Below, one piece after another: positions 22,590-31,645 of a DNA stretch of 64,000 nucleotides (the stretch's first letter is position 1; every line of letters begins with the position of its first letter). The notes beneath the pieces are model-generated. The model had not been told where the DNA came from, searched no databases, and worked only from the letters and a program-made list of their open reading frames with translations. The DNA lies in assembly GCF_000236035.1 (NCBI RefSeq), contig NZ_JH393258.1, forward strand, positions 142,051-206,050, given 5' to 3'. The DNA is from Vreelandella boliviensis LC1 (GTDB lineage: Bacteria > Pseudomonadota > Gammaproteobacteria > Pseudomonadales > Halomonadaceae). Both the position numbers and the translations under genes were made by a program.

Positions 22590-24110
22590 GTGACCAATGC
22601 TACCTCGAACACAGCAGCTCAGGCGTCTACTGCCCCTCTTTCGAACACCCCGACCAACTTACACACCCCACTACGGCGCACCAAGATCGTTGCCACCCTC
22701 GGCCCCGCCAGCGATCGCCCCGGCGTGCTGGAAGCGATGCTCAAAGCCGGTGTGGATGTGGTGCGGCTTAACTTCTCCCACGGTTCGGCGGACGATCACC
22801 GCCGTCGCTTAAGTGAAGTACGCGTGATCGCCGAACGGCTTGGCCGCAGCGTTGCTGCGCTGGGCGACCTGCAGGGACCGAAAATTCGTATTGCGCGTTT
22901 TGTTGAAGGCGCCGTCAAACTTGATGTCGGCCAGCCATTTGTCTTAGACATGGCGCTGGACGCCAACAGCGGCACTGCAGAACGCGTCGGCTGCGACTAC
23001 ACAACCCTGCCCAATGATGTCGTTGAGGGTGATCGTCTACTGCTTGACGATGGCCGTTTGGTACTCGATGTAACACGAGTAGTTGGACAAGAAGTGCATA
23101 CCCGCGTTCACGTGGGAGGCAAGCTCTCCAACAATAAAGGCATTAACAAACAGGGAGGCGGCCTATCTGCGCCCGCCCTCACTGAGAAAGACAAGGCCGA
23201 TCTGAAAACAGCTATCGAGATTGGCGTTGACTATTTGGCGGTCTCCTTCCCGCGCAACGCCGCGGATATGCAGGAAGCCCGCGAACTACTTGGCGAAGCC
23301 GGTAAAGAGATTGGCCTAGTGGCTAAACTTGAACGCGCCGAAGCGGTTGCCGATGACGCCACCCTTGATGGCATCATTGAAGCCTCAGAGGCCGTCATGG
23401 TGGCCAGGGGCGACCTGGGCGTTGAGATTGGCGACGCCGCGTTAATTGGCACCCAGAAGCGCATCATCAAGCATGCGAGGACGCTGAACCGTGCGGTGAT
23501 TACCGCGACTCAGATGATGGAGTCGATGATTGAGTCGCCGCTGCCCACCCGCGCCGAAGTCTTCGACGTGGCCAACGCAGTTCTTGACGCCACCGACGCG
23601 GTGATGCTCTCTGCAGAAACCGCCGCGGGTGATTACCCGGTGGAAACCATTGAGGCGATGGATCGTGTCTGCCTGGGCGCCGAGCGTGAACGCCTTGCCC
23701 AGGAGTCAGGCCACCGTATCCATGAAGGCTTTGAGCGTATCGACGAAACCATTGCGCTGTCGGCAATGTATGCGGCGAACCACTTATCCGGCGTTAGCGC
23801 CATCGCCTGTATGACAGCAACCGGCTATACGCCTTTAATTGCGTCGCGGATTCGCTCCGGCCTGCCGATTGTAGGCTTAGCCCATAACCCTATCGCCCAG
23901 CGGCGCATGGCGCTCTATCGAGGCGTTGTCTCAATACCTTTCGACACCACCGACATGGACCCCACCAACCTCAATCAAGAGGCCTTGAAACGCTTGCAGG
24001 CGCAGGGATTTATACACCCTGGCGAGCATGTCATTCTCACTCGCGGCGACCATATGAATGCCCATGGGGGGACCAATACGATGAAAATCCTTGCCCTGGA
24101 TAGCGAGTAA
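22590..24110 (+). CDS. pyk: Pyruvate kinase
   Basis: The 506-residue enzyme makes pyruvate and ATP from phosphoenolpyruvate and ADP. Its core opens with TKIVATLGPAS near residue 30, followed by VRLNFSHG, LGDLQGPKIR, MVARGDLGVEIG and the signature TATQMMESMI. GTG at 22590 is chosen because AAGGAG lies eight bases before it; about 28 extra N-terminal residues rich in Ser, Thr and Asn precede the core. The HexR-like site upstream ties it to the Entner-Doudoroff genes. It is followed by mgsA. Confidence 0.95.
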   Translation: MTNATSNTAAQASTAPLSNTPTNLHTPLRRTKIVATLGPASDRPGVLEAMLKAGVDVVRLNFSHGSADDHRRRLSEVRVIAERLGRSVAALGDLQGPKIRIARFVEGAVKLDVGQPFVLDMALDANSGTAERVGCDYTTLPNDVVEGDRLLLDDGRLVLDVTRVVGQEVHTRVHVGGKLSNNKGINKQGGGLSAPALTEKDKADLKTAIEIGVDYLAVSFPRNAADMQEARELLGEAGKEIGLVAKLERAEAVADDATLDGIIEASEAVMVARGDLGVEIGDAALIGTQKRIIKHARTLNRAVITATQMMESMIESPLPTRAEVFDVANAVLDATDAVMLSAETAAGDYPVETIEAMDRVCLGAERERLAQESGHRIHEGFERIDETIALSAMYAANHLSGVSAIACMTATGYTPLIASRIRSGLPIVGLAHNPIAQRRMALYRGVVSIPFDTTDMDPTNLNQEALKRLQAQGFIHPGEHVILTRGDHMNAHGGTNTMKILALDSE

Positions 24111-24215
24111 CGGATTAATCTCGGTAGCGATGTTTAAAAGAAATCGACGGTTAAAACAAAAAAGCCCTACGGCCACACGATCGTAAGGCAAGAGAACCAT
24201 GAGGGAAGTGACGAA

Positions 24216-24692
24216 ATGAGTGACGCACAACCGCCTCGCCAGGCCATCCGCACCCTGCAAGCGCGCAAGCGCATTGCACTGATTGCCCACGATGGCAAGA
24301 AGAGTGAAATGCTTGAGTGGGCAACCCGCTGGCAGGATACGCTGAGCCAGCACGAGTTGATTGGCACGGGCACAACCTCTAAGCGGCTTAAAACCGCTTT
24401 AGGATTAGAAGTCGAGGGTCTAATGAGCGGCCCCTTGGGTGGAGACCAGCAGATTGGCGCACGGATTGCCGAGCAGCGGCTTGATGTGTTGATCTTCTTT
24501 TGGGATCCCTTCTCGCCCCAGCCCCACGACCCGGATGTCAAAGCGCTGCTGCGTTTAGCGGCGCTATGGAATGTACCGGTCGCCTGCAATGCGGCGAGTG
24601 CCGACTTTCTGCTCTCCTCGCCCTACTTGAGCGAGCGCTACGACATGTCGATACCGGATGCAGCAGCTTGGGCTCAAGCCAGAGCGGTCTAG
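24216..24692 (+). CDS. mgsA: Methylglyoxal synthase
   Basis: The 158-residue enzyme converts dihydroxyacetone phosphate to methylglyoxal and phosphate, a bypass that relieves sugar-phosphate overload. It matches E. coli MgsA in ARKRIALIAHD, TGTTSKRL, SGPLGGDQQIGA (catalytic Asp), LIFFWDP and HDPDVKALLRLA. It lies 105 bases after pyk on the same strand, so co-transcription is plausible. The N-terminus is a few residues longer than in E. coli. Confidence 0.95.
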   Translation: MSDAQPPRQAIRTLQARKRIALIAHDGKKSEMLEWATRWQDTLSQHELIGTGTTSKRLKTALGLEVEGLMSGPLGGDQQIGARIAEQRLDVLIFFWDPFSPQPHDPDVKALLRLAALWNVPVACNAASADFLLSSPYLSERYDMSIPDAAAWAQARAV

Positions 24693-24729
24693 GGCATGAC
24701 CACCTGGGTTTAAATACCGGGCTTGGTGT

Positions 24730-25707
24730 TTACCGGGTGTGGAGGTGGCGCGCCACTACTTGCTGCCCGCACTCATAGCGACCGCTCATGGCAGTGAGTG
24801 CGCAGTTTAACGTTAACTCGGCGATACGGTCGTAATCCTGTAGCGCCGAGTTCACTGGCTGCGGCAGGGAAACCAGCAGCCGGGGGGCGCCGAAGGTAGC
24901 CAAACGCATATTGTTCGGTAAACCGCCACGCTCCAAGAACACATCGAACACCCCCTCCATCAGTGTGTAAGAGCCAGTCACCAGTGCGTCGGCACCGTGC
25001 TGTTTATCCAGCAGTTGCGCTGCCAAACGTGCCCCTTCGCTGCGCTCATAGTGCGACCCGGTTAAATAGATAGGTTCAATCGAAGTACCTGTGAGAGCCG
25101 CCTGAAAACCCGCCCGGCGTTCGCAGCTCACCGACAGATCCGGCATCGCTTCCAACCAGGCAACGCGCTTGGTTGTCTCACCGATTACCGAGCGGGTCAA
25201 CGTCTTCGCCGCCTCCTGATCGTTACTCACGACACTGGCAAAGCGCGCCGGATTGAGGCCGCGATCCATTCCCACCACGCACCAGCCCTCGTCTACCAAG
25301 CCGGCATAAAAAGTGTCATCGCTGGGCAGGCAACTGGCAGTGATCAATACCTCACAGCGCTGGGCACGCAGCGCCAACGCTAATGTTCGCTCACTCTCTG
25401 CGCAGTCATCGGAGCTTACGATCAATAACTGATAACCCTGCTCCCTGGCACCACGCTCCAGGCGTTTGGCTAGGCGGGCATAACTGATGTTCTCCAGGTC
25501 CGGCACGATAAGCCCCAGCAAGCGGCTTGCGCCCCGGCGTAGCGCTGCCGCCTGGGGGTCAATGTGATAGCGGTGTAGGCGCACCACTCCCATCACCTTA
25601 TCAATTGTCGCCGCGCTAATGCGCCGCTGCTCGGCCTGGCCATTAATCACGTAACTAGCGGTCGTGCGCGAGACCCCAGCTAGCCGGGCAATATCGGCAA
25701 GTGTCAT
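24730..25707 (-). CDS. fruR: Fructose operon repressor FruR/Cra (LacI family)
   Basis: The 325-residue protein begins MTLADIARLAGVSRTTASYVINGQA, a helix-turn-helix nearly identical in pattern to Cra/FruR, and continues with VIPDLENISYARLAKRLE and ELSVS-like DLSVSCERRAGF, both Cra features. The ATG at 25707 has GAGGGG seven bases upstream; a longer frame to 25779 lacks such support. It is divergent from fruBKA and faces a canonical Cra palindrome at 25798. Fructose 1-phosphate is the expected inducer. Confidence 0.92.
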   Translation of the reverse strand: MTLADIARLAGVSRTTASYVINGQAEQRRISAATIDKVMGVVRLHRYHIDPQAAALRRGASRLLGLIVPDLENISYARLAKRLERGAREQGYQLLIVSSDDCAESERTLALALRAQRCEVLITASCLPSDDTFYAGLVDEGWCVVGMDRGLNPARFASVVSNDQEAAKTLTRSVIGETTKRVAWLEAMPDLSVSCERRAGFQAALTGTSIEPIYLTGSHYERSEGARLAAQLLDKQHGADALVTGSYTLMEGVFDVFLERGGLPNNMRLATFGAPRLLVSLPQPVNSALQDYDRIAELTLNCALTAMSGRYECGQQVVARHLHTR

Positions 25708-25797
25708 GCGGTTTCCCCTCGGTGTGATCGGGCAGTTTATCAGCAAGTTAACGTCTACCAGACCAAAGTCTAAAAGCACAAACCTTGTGTCATTCAG

Positions 25798-25809
25798 TGA
25801 ATCGATTCA
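25798..25809. promoter_or_regulatory. FruR/Cra operator before fruB
   Basis: TGAATCGATTCA is a perfect 12-bp palindrome matching the Cra core (TGAATCGNTTCA). It lies 78-89 bases upstream of the fruB start. A second half-like site, TGAAACGAAACG, follows at 25831-25842. Confidence 0.8.
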
Positions 25810-25886
25810 GCATAGCCAACTATACACAGATGAAACGAAACGCTCACTTCGATGCGCTACGACTATGGTTCTACACGGAGACACCT

Positions 25887-28757
25887 ATGTTGACACTCGG
25901 CCCCAATGACATCTTGCTAGGCCGCAACGCTGACAGCTGGCAAACCGCGCTGGACAGTGCCGCTGAAGCGCTGGTTGACGCCGGATTGGTTGAGGCCGAG
26001 TACCGCGACGGCCTACACGCCCGCGAGGCGCAATCATCAACCTTTCTAGGCAACGCCATTGCGATACCCCACGGTACGCCGGAAAGCCGCCAGTATGTAA
26101 AGCAAACGGGCGTCCGCGTACTGCAGTTTCCCAATGGGGTCGAGTGGCACGATGGCCAGAAGGTCCACGTACTGGTAACCATTGCCGCCCAAAACGATGA
26201 ACACCTGGATATCCTGCGCCAGCTAACCCACGTACTGGATCGCGAAGGCGTTTCAGAGCAGTTGGCCAATGCCACCTCCGCGGCAGATGTCGCCCGTCTG
26301 CTTTCAAAACCAGCATTAGAGCCGCGCCTGGACGCCGACACCCTGTGCGTCAACTTTCCCGCCCGCGACCCACAAGAACTCGCCTTGGCGGCGGCTGCCC
26401 GTTTACGCCAAAGTGGCTGTGTCGATAACGCCTTTATTACCGCCGTCGCCGCAGCGCAGCCGACCTGGTTAGGCCAAGGCATTTGGCTGGCCAGTAGCGC
26501 CCAGGGGGTTAACCAGCCCGCGCTGGGGGTCGCCACGCCTGCTGAGCAAAGCCTTGAAAGCGCGGGCCATCCGGTGCATGCGTTGTTCTGCCTGGCCGCC
26601 CACGGAGATGCCCACCGCCCGCTGCTAGAACAGCTAATGGCGGTGTTAGACAACGGCGAAAGCCAACGCTTGGTGGGAAAAACCAGCGCGCAGCTGCTGG
26701 CCACCCTAGCAGGCGAGACCGCCAACACCCAGACCCGCCGGGTGCGGGTGCTTAACCCCCACGGCCTCCACGCCCGTCCCGCCAAACAGCTTGTACAGGT
26801 AGCGCGCGCCCAGGCCATGCCGATTCAGGCACGTTTAGAAGAAGGCAGCGCCACCCCGGTTTCCGCCGCCAGCCTGACCAAAGTGATTGGCCTAGGCGCA
26901 CGCCGTGGCCAATGGCTGGTGCTTTCAGCCGAGGGTGAGCAGGCAAGCGCAGCACTTGAGGCCGTTGCCGAGGCTGTTGAATCGGGTCTGGGAGAAAAAG
27001 TCACACCCTTTGACGGTGGCTTTGATAGTGCGCCGGAAGCGAGCAACGCTCAACCTGCCGTCGAGCCCCTCGCTGCCGATAAGCCCCATGCGGGTGTGGC
27101 TGCTTCGCCGGGTTTGGCCATTGCGCCAGTGTTTGTTATTCGCCCGATGCAGTTCGACTACCCCGAGCACGCCAGCGACGCTGAAAACGAAATCAGTCGT
27201 TTAAATAGCGCGCTGAAAGAGGGCGCCGCCCAGCTGCACAAGCTCGTGCATAACGCCCCCGGCGGCGAAGTCGCCGACATTCTCTCCATGCACGAAGAGA
27301 TGCTCGACGACCCCGAACTCCATCACGCGGCCGTAGATGCCATTCGTGAAGGACGCTCGGCGGAAGCGGGCTGGTGGGAAGCGATTGAAACCGCGGCCCA
27401 CGCCCAGGAGATGCTCGCCGACCGTCTGCTGGCCGAACGCGCCGCCGATTTACGCGACGTAGGTCGTCGGGTGCTAGGCGTGCTTTGCGACGTAACACTT
27501 CCGGAACCGCCGGATCACCCCTACATCCTGGTCATGGACGATATCGGCCCTTCCGATGTGGCCCGTCTGGATACTTCCCGGGTGCGCGGACTGCTCACCG
27601 TTCGCGGCGGCGCCACGGCGCACAGTGCTATTCTGGCTCGCGCACTGGGTATCCCTGCGGTCGTCGGCGCCGGGCAAGCGGTGATGGCGCTTAACAACGC
27701 CAGTATGATGATTTTGGATGGCGAACGTGGCCGGGTGACTTCCCAGCCTTCCGAAGAGCGCCTGCAGCGCGCCGAGCAGCAGCTGCTCGACCTCCAACAG
27801 CGCGAAGCCGATGCCTGGGAAACCCGCTTTGAGGTCGCCCAAACCCGCGACGGGCACCGTGTCGAAGTCGCTGCTAATCTGGGCAACACCGCCCACGCCG
27901 CCGATGCGGTGGAGCGCGGCGCCGAGGCCGTTGGCCTGCTGCGTACCGAATTCCTATTTATGGCCCACGCCAGCGCCCCGGATTTAGCCACTCAGGTTAG
28001 CGAATACCGCCAGGCGATTGACGCCCTCGATGGCCGCCCGCTGGTCGCCCGCACGCTTGATGTCGGCGGCGACAAACCGCTGCCCTACTGGCCGGTGCCT
28101 CAGGAAGACAACCCCTTCCTGGGCCTGCGCGGTATTCGTCTGGCGCTGACCCAGCCCGAAGTGCTCGAAACCCAGCTGCGCGCGCTGTTGATGGCCGGCA
28201 AAGACAGCCCTCTGCGTATTATGCTGCCGATGGTCAAAGACATTGCCGAGTTCCGCGCAGTCAAAGTCATCTATGACCGCCTACTCCAGGAGATTCCGAC
28301 TTCCCAGCGCGCCACCGATGTGCAGCTGGGGGTGATGATTGAAATACCCTCCAGCGCACTGCTAGCGCCCAGCCTTGCCGCTGAAGTGGATTTCTTCTCG
28401 GTAGGTACCAACGACTTAACCCAGTACACCCTAGCCATCGACCGCGGCCACCCGGAGCTTTCCGCCCAGGCCGATGGTTTGCACCCCGCAGTGCTGCGTT
28501 TGATTCAAATGACCGTGGCGGCTGCCCACAGCCAAGGTAAATGGGTCGGCGTGTGCGGCGAGTTGGCCTCAGACGCCGTGGCCATTCCGGTGCTGGTGGG
28601 CCTTGGCGTGGACGAACTTTCCGTCAGCGCGCGGCAGATCCCGCTGGTTAAAGCGCGCCTGCGCGAATTTGATTTTGCAGATGCCCAGGCCAGCGCTCAG
28701 TTGGCGCTTTCCCAGGCGACCAGCGATGAAGTGCGCGATGCGCTGGAGGCGCGCTAA
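25887..28757 (+). CDS. fruB: Fructose PTS fusion protein EIIA-HPr-EI
   Basis: The 956-residue fusion carries three phosphotransferase modules. EIIA(Fru) is N-terminal, with the phosphorylated His62 in AIPHGTPESRQYV. A linker or pseudo-receiver segment follows, then HPr with His295 in NPHGLHARPA, then Enzyme I with His579 in RGGATAHSAILARALG and C-terminal NDLTQYTLAIDR and CGELASD motifs. It relays phosphate from PEP to FruA, so the system needs no separate PtsH/PtsI. The ATG at 25887 has GGAG six bases upstream and leaves the FruR operator outside the gene. The stop overlaps fruK. Confidence 0.95.
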   Translation: MLTLGPNDILLGRNADSWQTALDSAAEALVDAGLVEAEYRDGLHAREAQSSTFLGNAIAIPHGTPESRQYVKQTGVRVLQFPNGVEWHDGQKVHVLVTIAAQNDEHLDILRQLTHVLDREGVSEQLANATSAADVARLLSKPALEPRLDADTLCVNFPARDPQELALAAAARLRQSGCVDNAFITAVAAAQPTWLGQGIWLASSAQGVNQPALGVATPAEQSLESAGHPVHALFCLAAHGDAHRPLLEQLMAVLDNGESQRLVGKTSAQLLATLAGETANTQTRRVRVLNPHGLHARPAKQLVQVARAQAMPIQARLEEGSATPVSAASLTKVIGLGARRGQWLVLSAEGEQASAALEAVAEAVESGLGEKVTPFDGGFDSAPEASNAQPAVEPLAADKPHAGVAASPGLAIAPVFVIRPMQFDYPEHASDAENEISRLNSALKEGAAQLHKLVHNAPGGEVADILSMHEEMLDDPELHHAAVDAIREGRSAEAGWWEAIETAAHAQEMLADRLLAERAADLRDVGRRVLGVLCDVTLPEPPDHPYILVMDDIGPSDVARLDTSRVRGLLTVRGGATAHSAILARALGIPAVVGAGQAVMALNNASMMILDGERGRVTSQPSEERLQRAEQQLLDLQQREADAWETRFEVAQTRDGHRVEVAANLGNTAHAADAVERGAEAVGLLRTEFLFMAHASAPDLATQVSEYRQAIDALDGRPLVARTLDVGGDKPLPYWPVPQEDNPFLGLRGIRLALTQPEVLETQLRALLMAGKDSPLRIMLPMVKDIAEFRAVKVIYDRLLQEIPTSQRATDVQLGVMIEIPSSALLAPSLAAEVDFFSVGTNDLTQYTLAIDRGHPELSAQADGLHPAVLRLIQMTVAAAHSQGKWVGVCGELASDAVAIPVLVGLGVDELSVSARQIPLVKARLREFDFADAQASAQLALSQATSDEVRDALEAR

Positions 28758-29728
28758 TGGCCCGTGTGCTGTGTATTACCCTGAATCCCGCGCTGGATTT
28801 GGCGTTTAATCTCGACACTCTAGTGCTAGGCAGTGTCAACCGCCCCACCAGCGCGCAATTAGACGCCGCAGGCAAAGGCGTCAACGTTGCCCGCGTACTG
28901 GCTGGGCTGGGTCACGACGTTACCGTCAGCGGTTTTTTAGGTGCCGATAATGATGCGCCCTTCCAATTGGCCTTTGCCAAATACGCCTTAACCGATGCCT
29001 TTGTTCGGGTGCCGGGCGAAACCCGCATTAATGCCAAAATTGCTGAACAGAGCGGCCGCGTTACCGACATTAACGGCCCCGGCATGCCGATCGACGCAGA
29101 GCATTTGCAGGCGCTGACTCATAAGTTGGATGCCGAGCTGACCAGTGCAACCCCCCCACAAGCCATCGTTTTAGCGGGTAGCCTACCTCCTGGGCTCTCT
29201 CTGGACGATTTCAGCCAACTGCTAAGCCACTTAAACACCAGCGTCGTGCCGCTATGGGTGGATACCAGCGGCCCAGCGCTCAATACCGCGATAGCGACGC
29301 ACCCTGCAGGCGTTAAGCCCAATGAAAATGAACTGGCCGAATGGGCGGGCGAAGATATGACGTCTTCCGATACGCGCTTAAATGCTGCCAAGCGCTTGCA
29401 TCAAAGCGGCATCGCCAATGCACTAATTTCTGCGGGCGCGGAGGGAGTGCTGTGGGTGAGCGCCCAAGGTGCCTGGCACGCCACACCGCCCAAGGTCACC
29501 GCCACCAATACCGTTTGCGCCGGGGATACCTTTGTCGCTGGCATGCTGCATGGCCTGCTTAGCGGCCACGCCCCCGAGCACACCCTTCGCTTCGCCACGG
29601 CGTTGTCTGCCGAGGCCGTTCGCCACGTCGGCGTGGGCGATCCCCATGCAGCCGATTTCGATTCACTCCAACAACACACCCGGATACGGCGTCTTGATGA
29701 CACCATCACCGAGGGAGCCACGCTATGA
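28757..29728 (+). CDS. fruK: 1-phosphofructokinase
   Basis: The 323-residue PfkB-family kinase phosphorylates fructose 1-phosphate to fructose 1,6-bisphosphate. It begins ITLNPALDLAF, contains AAGKGVNVARVLAGLG near residue 37, SLPPG, the VKPNENEL-type KPNENEL block, and the C-terminal PfkB signature NTVCAGDTFVAGML with the catalytic Asp. Start and stop overlap fruB (TAATG) and fruA (ATGA), so the three genes are one coupled unit. Confidence 0.95.
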   Translation: MARVLCITLNPALDLAFNLDTLVLGSVNRPTSAQLDAAGKGVNVARVLAGLGHDVTVSGFLGADNDAPFQLAFAKYALTDAFVRVPGETRINAKIAEQSGRVTDINGPGMPIDAEHLQALTHKLDAELTSATPPQAIVLAGSLPPGLSLDDFSQLLSHLNTSVVPLWVDTSGPALNTAIATHPAGVKPNENELAEWAGEDMTSSDTRLNAAKRLHQSGIANALISAGAEGVLWVSAQGAWHATPPKVTATNTVCAGDTFVAGMLHGLLSGHAPEHTLRFATALSAEAVRHVGVGDPHAADFDSLQQHTRIRRLDDTITEGATL

Positions 29729-31458
29729 ATATTATTCTGATTACCGCCTGCCCCAGCGGCATGGCGACCACCTTCCTCGCGGCTAAGCGCCTGGAACAAG
29801 CCGCCCAGCGCCAAGGCTGGACGGTGCATGTGGAGATGCACGGCGAAGTCGCCCCGCTCCAGGCCGCAACCGCCGAGCAGATTGCCAACGCCGACTTAAT
29901 CGTAGTCGCCGCCGATCATGTGCCAGCCCCAGAGCGCTTTGAAGGCAAGCGCCTATTCCAAGCGCCGATTGCCAGCGCCCTCCCTGACCCCAGTGGCTTT
30001 CTCGCCCAGGCCAAGCGTGAAGCGCCTATTTATAGCGCCCCAGCTGCTACGGCAACAGCCGCAACGCCAAGTGAAACGGGTGGCAAGAAAATCGTTGCCG
30101 TTACCGCCTGCCCCACCGGCGTAGCCCACACCTTTATGGCCGCCGAAGCGCTCGCGGAGGCAGGCAAAGCCATGGGCCACGCCATTCGTGTGGAAACCCA
30201 AGGCTCGGTAGGCGCCCAAAATCAGCTGACGGAAGAAGAGATCGCCAATGCCGATGTGGTCGTACTGGCTTGCGATATCGACGTTGATCCGGCCCGGTTC
30301 GCAGGCAAACGCATCTACCGCACCTCGACCGGCAACGCGCTGAAAAAGCCGCGCCCCACCCTTGAAGCCGCGCTCAGCGAGGCGGCTATAGAAAGCGGCA
30401 ACAGCAGCGCGGGCAGCGCCAATAAGAGCGTCAAGGAGAAAGGCGTTTATAAGCACCTGCTCACCGGCGTGTCCTTTATGCTGCCGATGGTGGTGGCAGG
30501 CGGTCTGCTGATTGCGCTCTCCTTTGTGTTTGGCATTGAAGCCTTTGAGCAGGAAGGCACCCTGGCCGCTGCACTGATGCAGATCGGTGGTGGCACCGCC
30601 TTTGCGCTGATGATTCCGGTGCTGGCAGGCTATATTGCCTACTCCATTGCCGACCGGCCCGGCATCGCGCCGGGTATGATTGGCGGCATGCTGGCGGCCA
30701 ATATCGGCTCCGGCTTTATCGGCGGCATTTTGGCAGGTTTCCTGGCGGGCTATGTGGCGCTAGCGGTGACGCGTTACGTCAAGCTGCCTTCCAGCGTTGA
30801 ATCCCTGAAGCCGATTCTTATCATTCCGCTGGTGGCCAGCTTGGTCACCGGCCTGACCATGATCTACGTGATTGGCGAACCGGTCGCGGCACTACTTAAT
30901 GCTCTGACCAGCTTCTTGGAATCGATGGGCTCTACCAATGCGGTGCTGCTGGGCATTCTGCTAGGCGCGATGATGTGCTTTGACCTGGGTGGCCCGGTTA
31001 ACAAAGCCGCTTACACCTTTGGCGTGGGCCTGCTCGCCTCTGAAACCTACGGCCCCATGGCGGCGATTATGGCCGCGGGTATGGTGCCTGCCATAGGTAT
31101 GGGCATTGCCAGCTTTGTAGCACGCAACAAGTTCTCTGCACCGGAGCGCGAAGCAGGCAAAGCCTCCTTTGTGCTCGGCATGTGCTTTATCAGTGAAGGC
31201 GCGATCCCCTTTGCGGCCAAAGACCCGCTCCGCGTGATCCCTGCCTGCATGGTGGGCGGCGCTCTCACCGGCGCCCTCTCAATGCTGGTCGGCGCGCAGC
31301 TAATGGCGCCTCACGGCGGCATCTTTGTGCTACTAATCCCCAACGCCATTACCCCAGCGCTGCTCTACCTCGGCGCCATTGTAGCGGGCTCGTTGGTGAC
31401 AGGTTTAGGCTATGCGTTTATCAAACGCGGCGCGGCCCAAGTCGCTGTTGCCACTTAA
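29725..31458 (+). CDS. fruA: Fructose-specific PTS EIIB'BC permease
   Basis: The 577-residue permease has an N-terminal EIIB' domain (ITACPSGMATT, about 1-100), an active EIIB domain (VTACPTGVAHTFMAAEAL, about 115-210, with the phosphocysteine) and a membrane EIIC domain (about 235-577) with eight or more hydrophobic segments. It imports fructose and releases fructose 1-phosphate. The flanking Ala/Thr-rich linkers are typical. It ends the operon, and a terminator follows at 31480. Confidence 0.95.
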   Translation: MNIILITACPSGMATTFLAAKRLEQAAQRQGWTVHVEMHGEVAPLQAATAEQIANADLIVVAADHVPAPERFEGKRLFQAPIASALPDPSGFLAQAKREAPIYSAPAATATAATPSETGGKKIVAVTACPTGVAHTFMAAEALAEAGKAMGHAIRVETQGSVGAQNQLTEEEIANADVVVLACDIDVDPARFAGKRIYRTSTGNALKKPRPTLEAALSEAAIESGNSSAGSANKSVKEKGVYKHLLTGVSFMLPMVVAGGLLIALSFVFGIEAFEQEGTLAAALMQIGGGTAFALMIPVLAGYIAYSIADRPGIAPGMIGGMLAANIGSGFIGGILAGFLAGYVALAVTRYVKLPSSVESLKPILIIPLVASLVTGLTMIYVIGEPVAALLNALTSFLESMGSTNAVLLGILLGAMMCFDLGGPVNKAAYTFGVGLLASETYGPMAAIMAAGMVPAIGMGIASFVARNKFSAPEREAGKASFVLGMCFISEGAIPFAAKDPLRVIPACMVGGALTGALSMLVGAQLMAPHGGIFVLLIPNAITPALLYLGAIVAGSLVTGLGYAFIKRGAAQVAVAT

Positions 31459-31479
31459 ACGGCTTTTAGCCAAAAGTGA

Positions 31480-31505
31480 GGGCAGGCGAACATGCCTGCC
31501 CTTTT
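31480..31505 (+). terminator. Terminator of fruBKA
   Basis: GGGCAGGC and GCCTGCCC form an 8-bp perfect stem around GAACAT and are followed by TTTT. It begins 21 bases after the fruA stop. Confidence 0.85.
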
Positions 31506-31574
31506 AAGCACGTCGCTTTACGCATTTAATCTCTTTCCACACCCTCTATACCCTCTACTCTTTGTCATTTTTTA

Positions 31575-31589
31575 TGTAGTATTTTTACA
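31575..31589. promoter_or_regulatory. HexR-type operator before pgi
   Basis: TGTAGTATTTTTACA matches the HexR consensus at all but one or two central positions. It lies 57-71 bases before the preferred pgi start. Confidence 0.6.
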
Positions 31590-31645
31590 TAACGCCACTT
31601 TTCGCATTTGGTTACCACATTCACTTATAACAAATGGATCGCCCT

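Noticed and set aside
24150..24190. Terminator between pyk and mgsA
   Set aside because: The inverted repeat GCC-TACG/CGTA-GGC is short and imperfect, and lacks a T run on the plus strand.
25785..25886. A longer FruB start at 25785
   Set aside because: It would overlap the FruR operator at 25798-25809, and the ATG at 25887 has a clear GGAG site and begins the EIIA domain.
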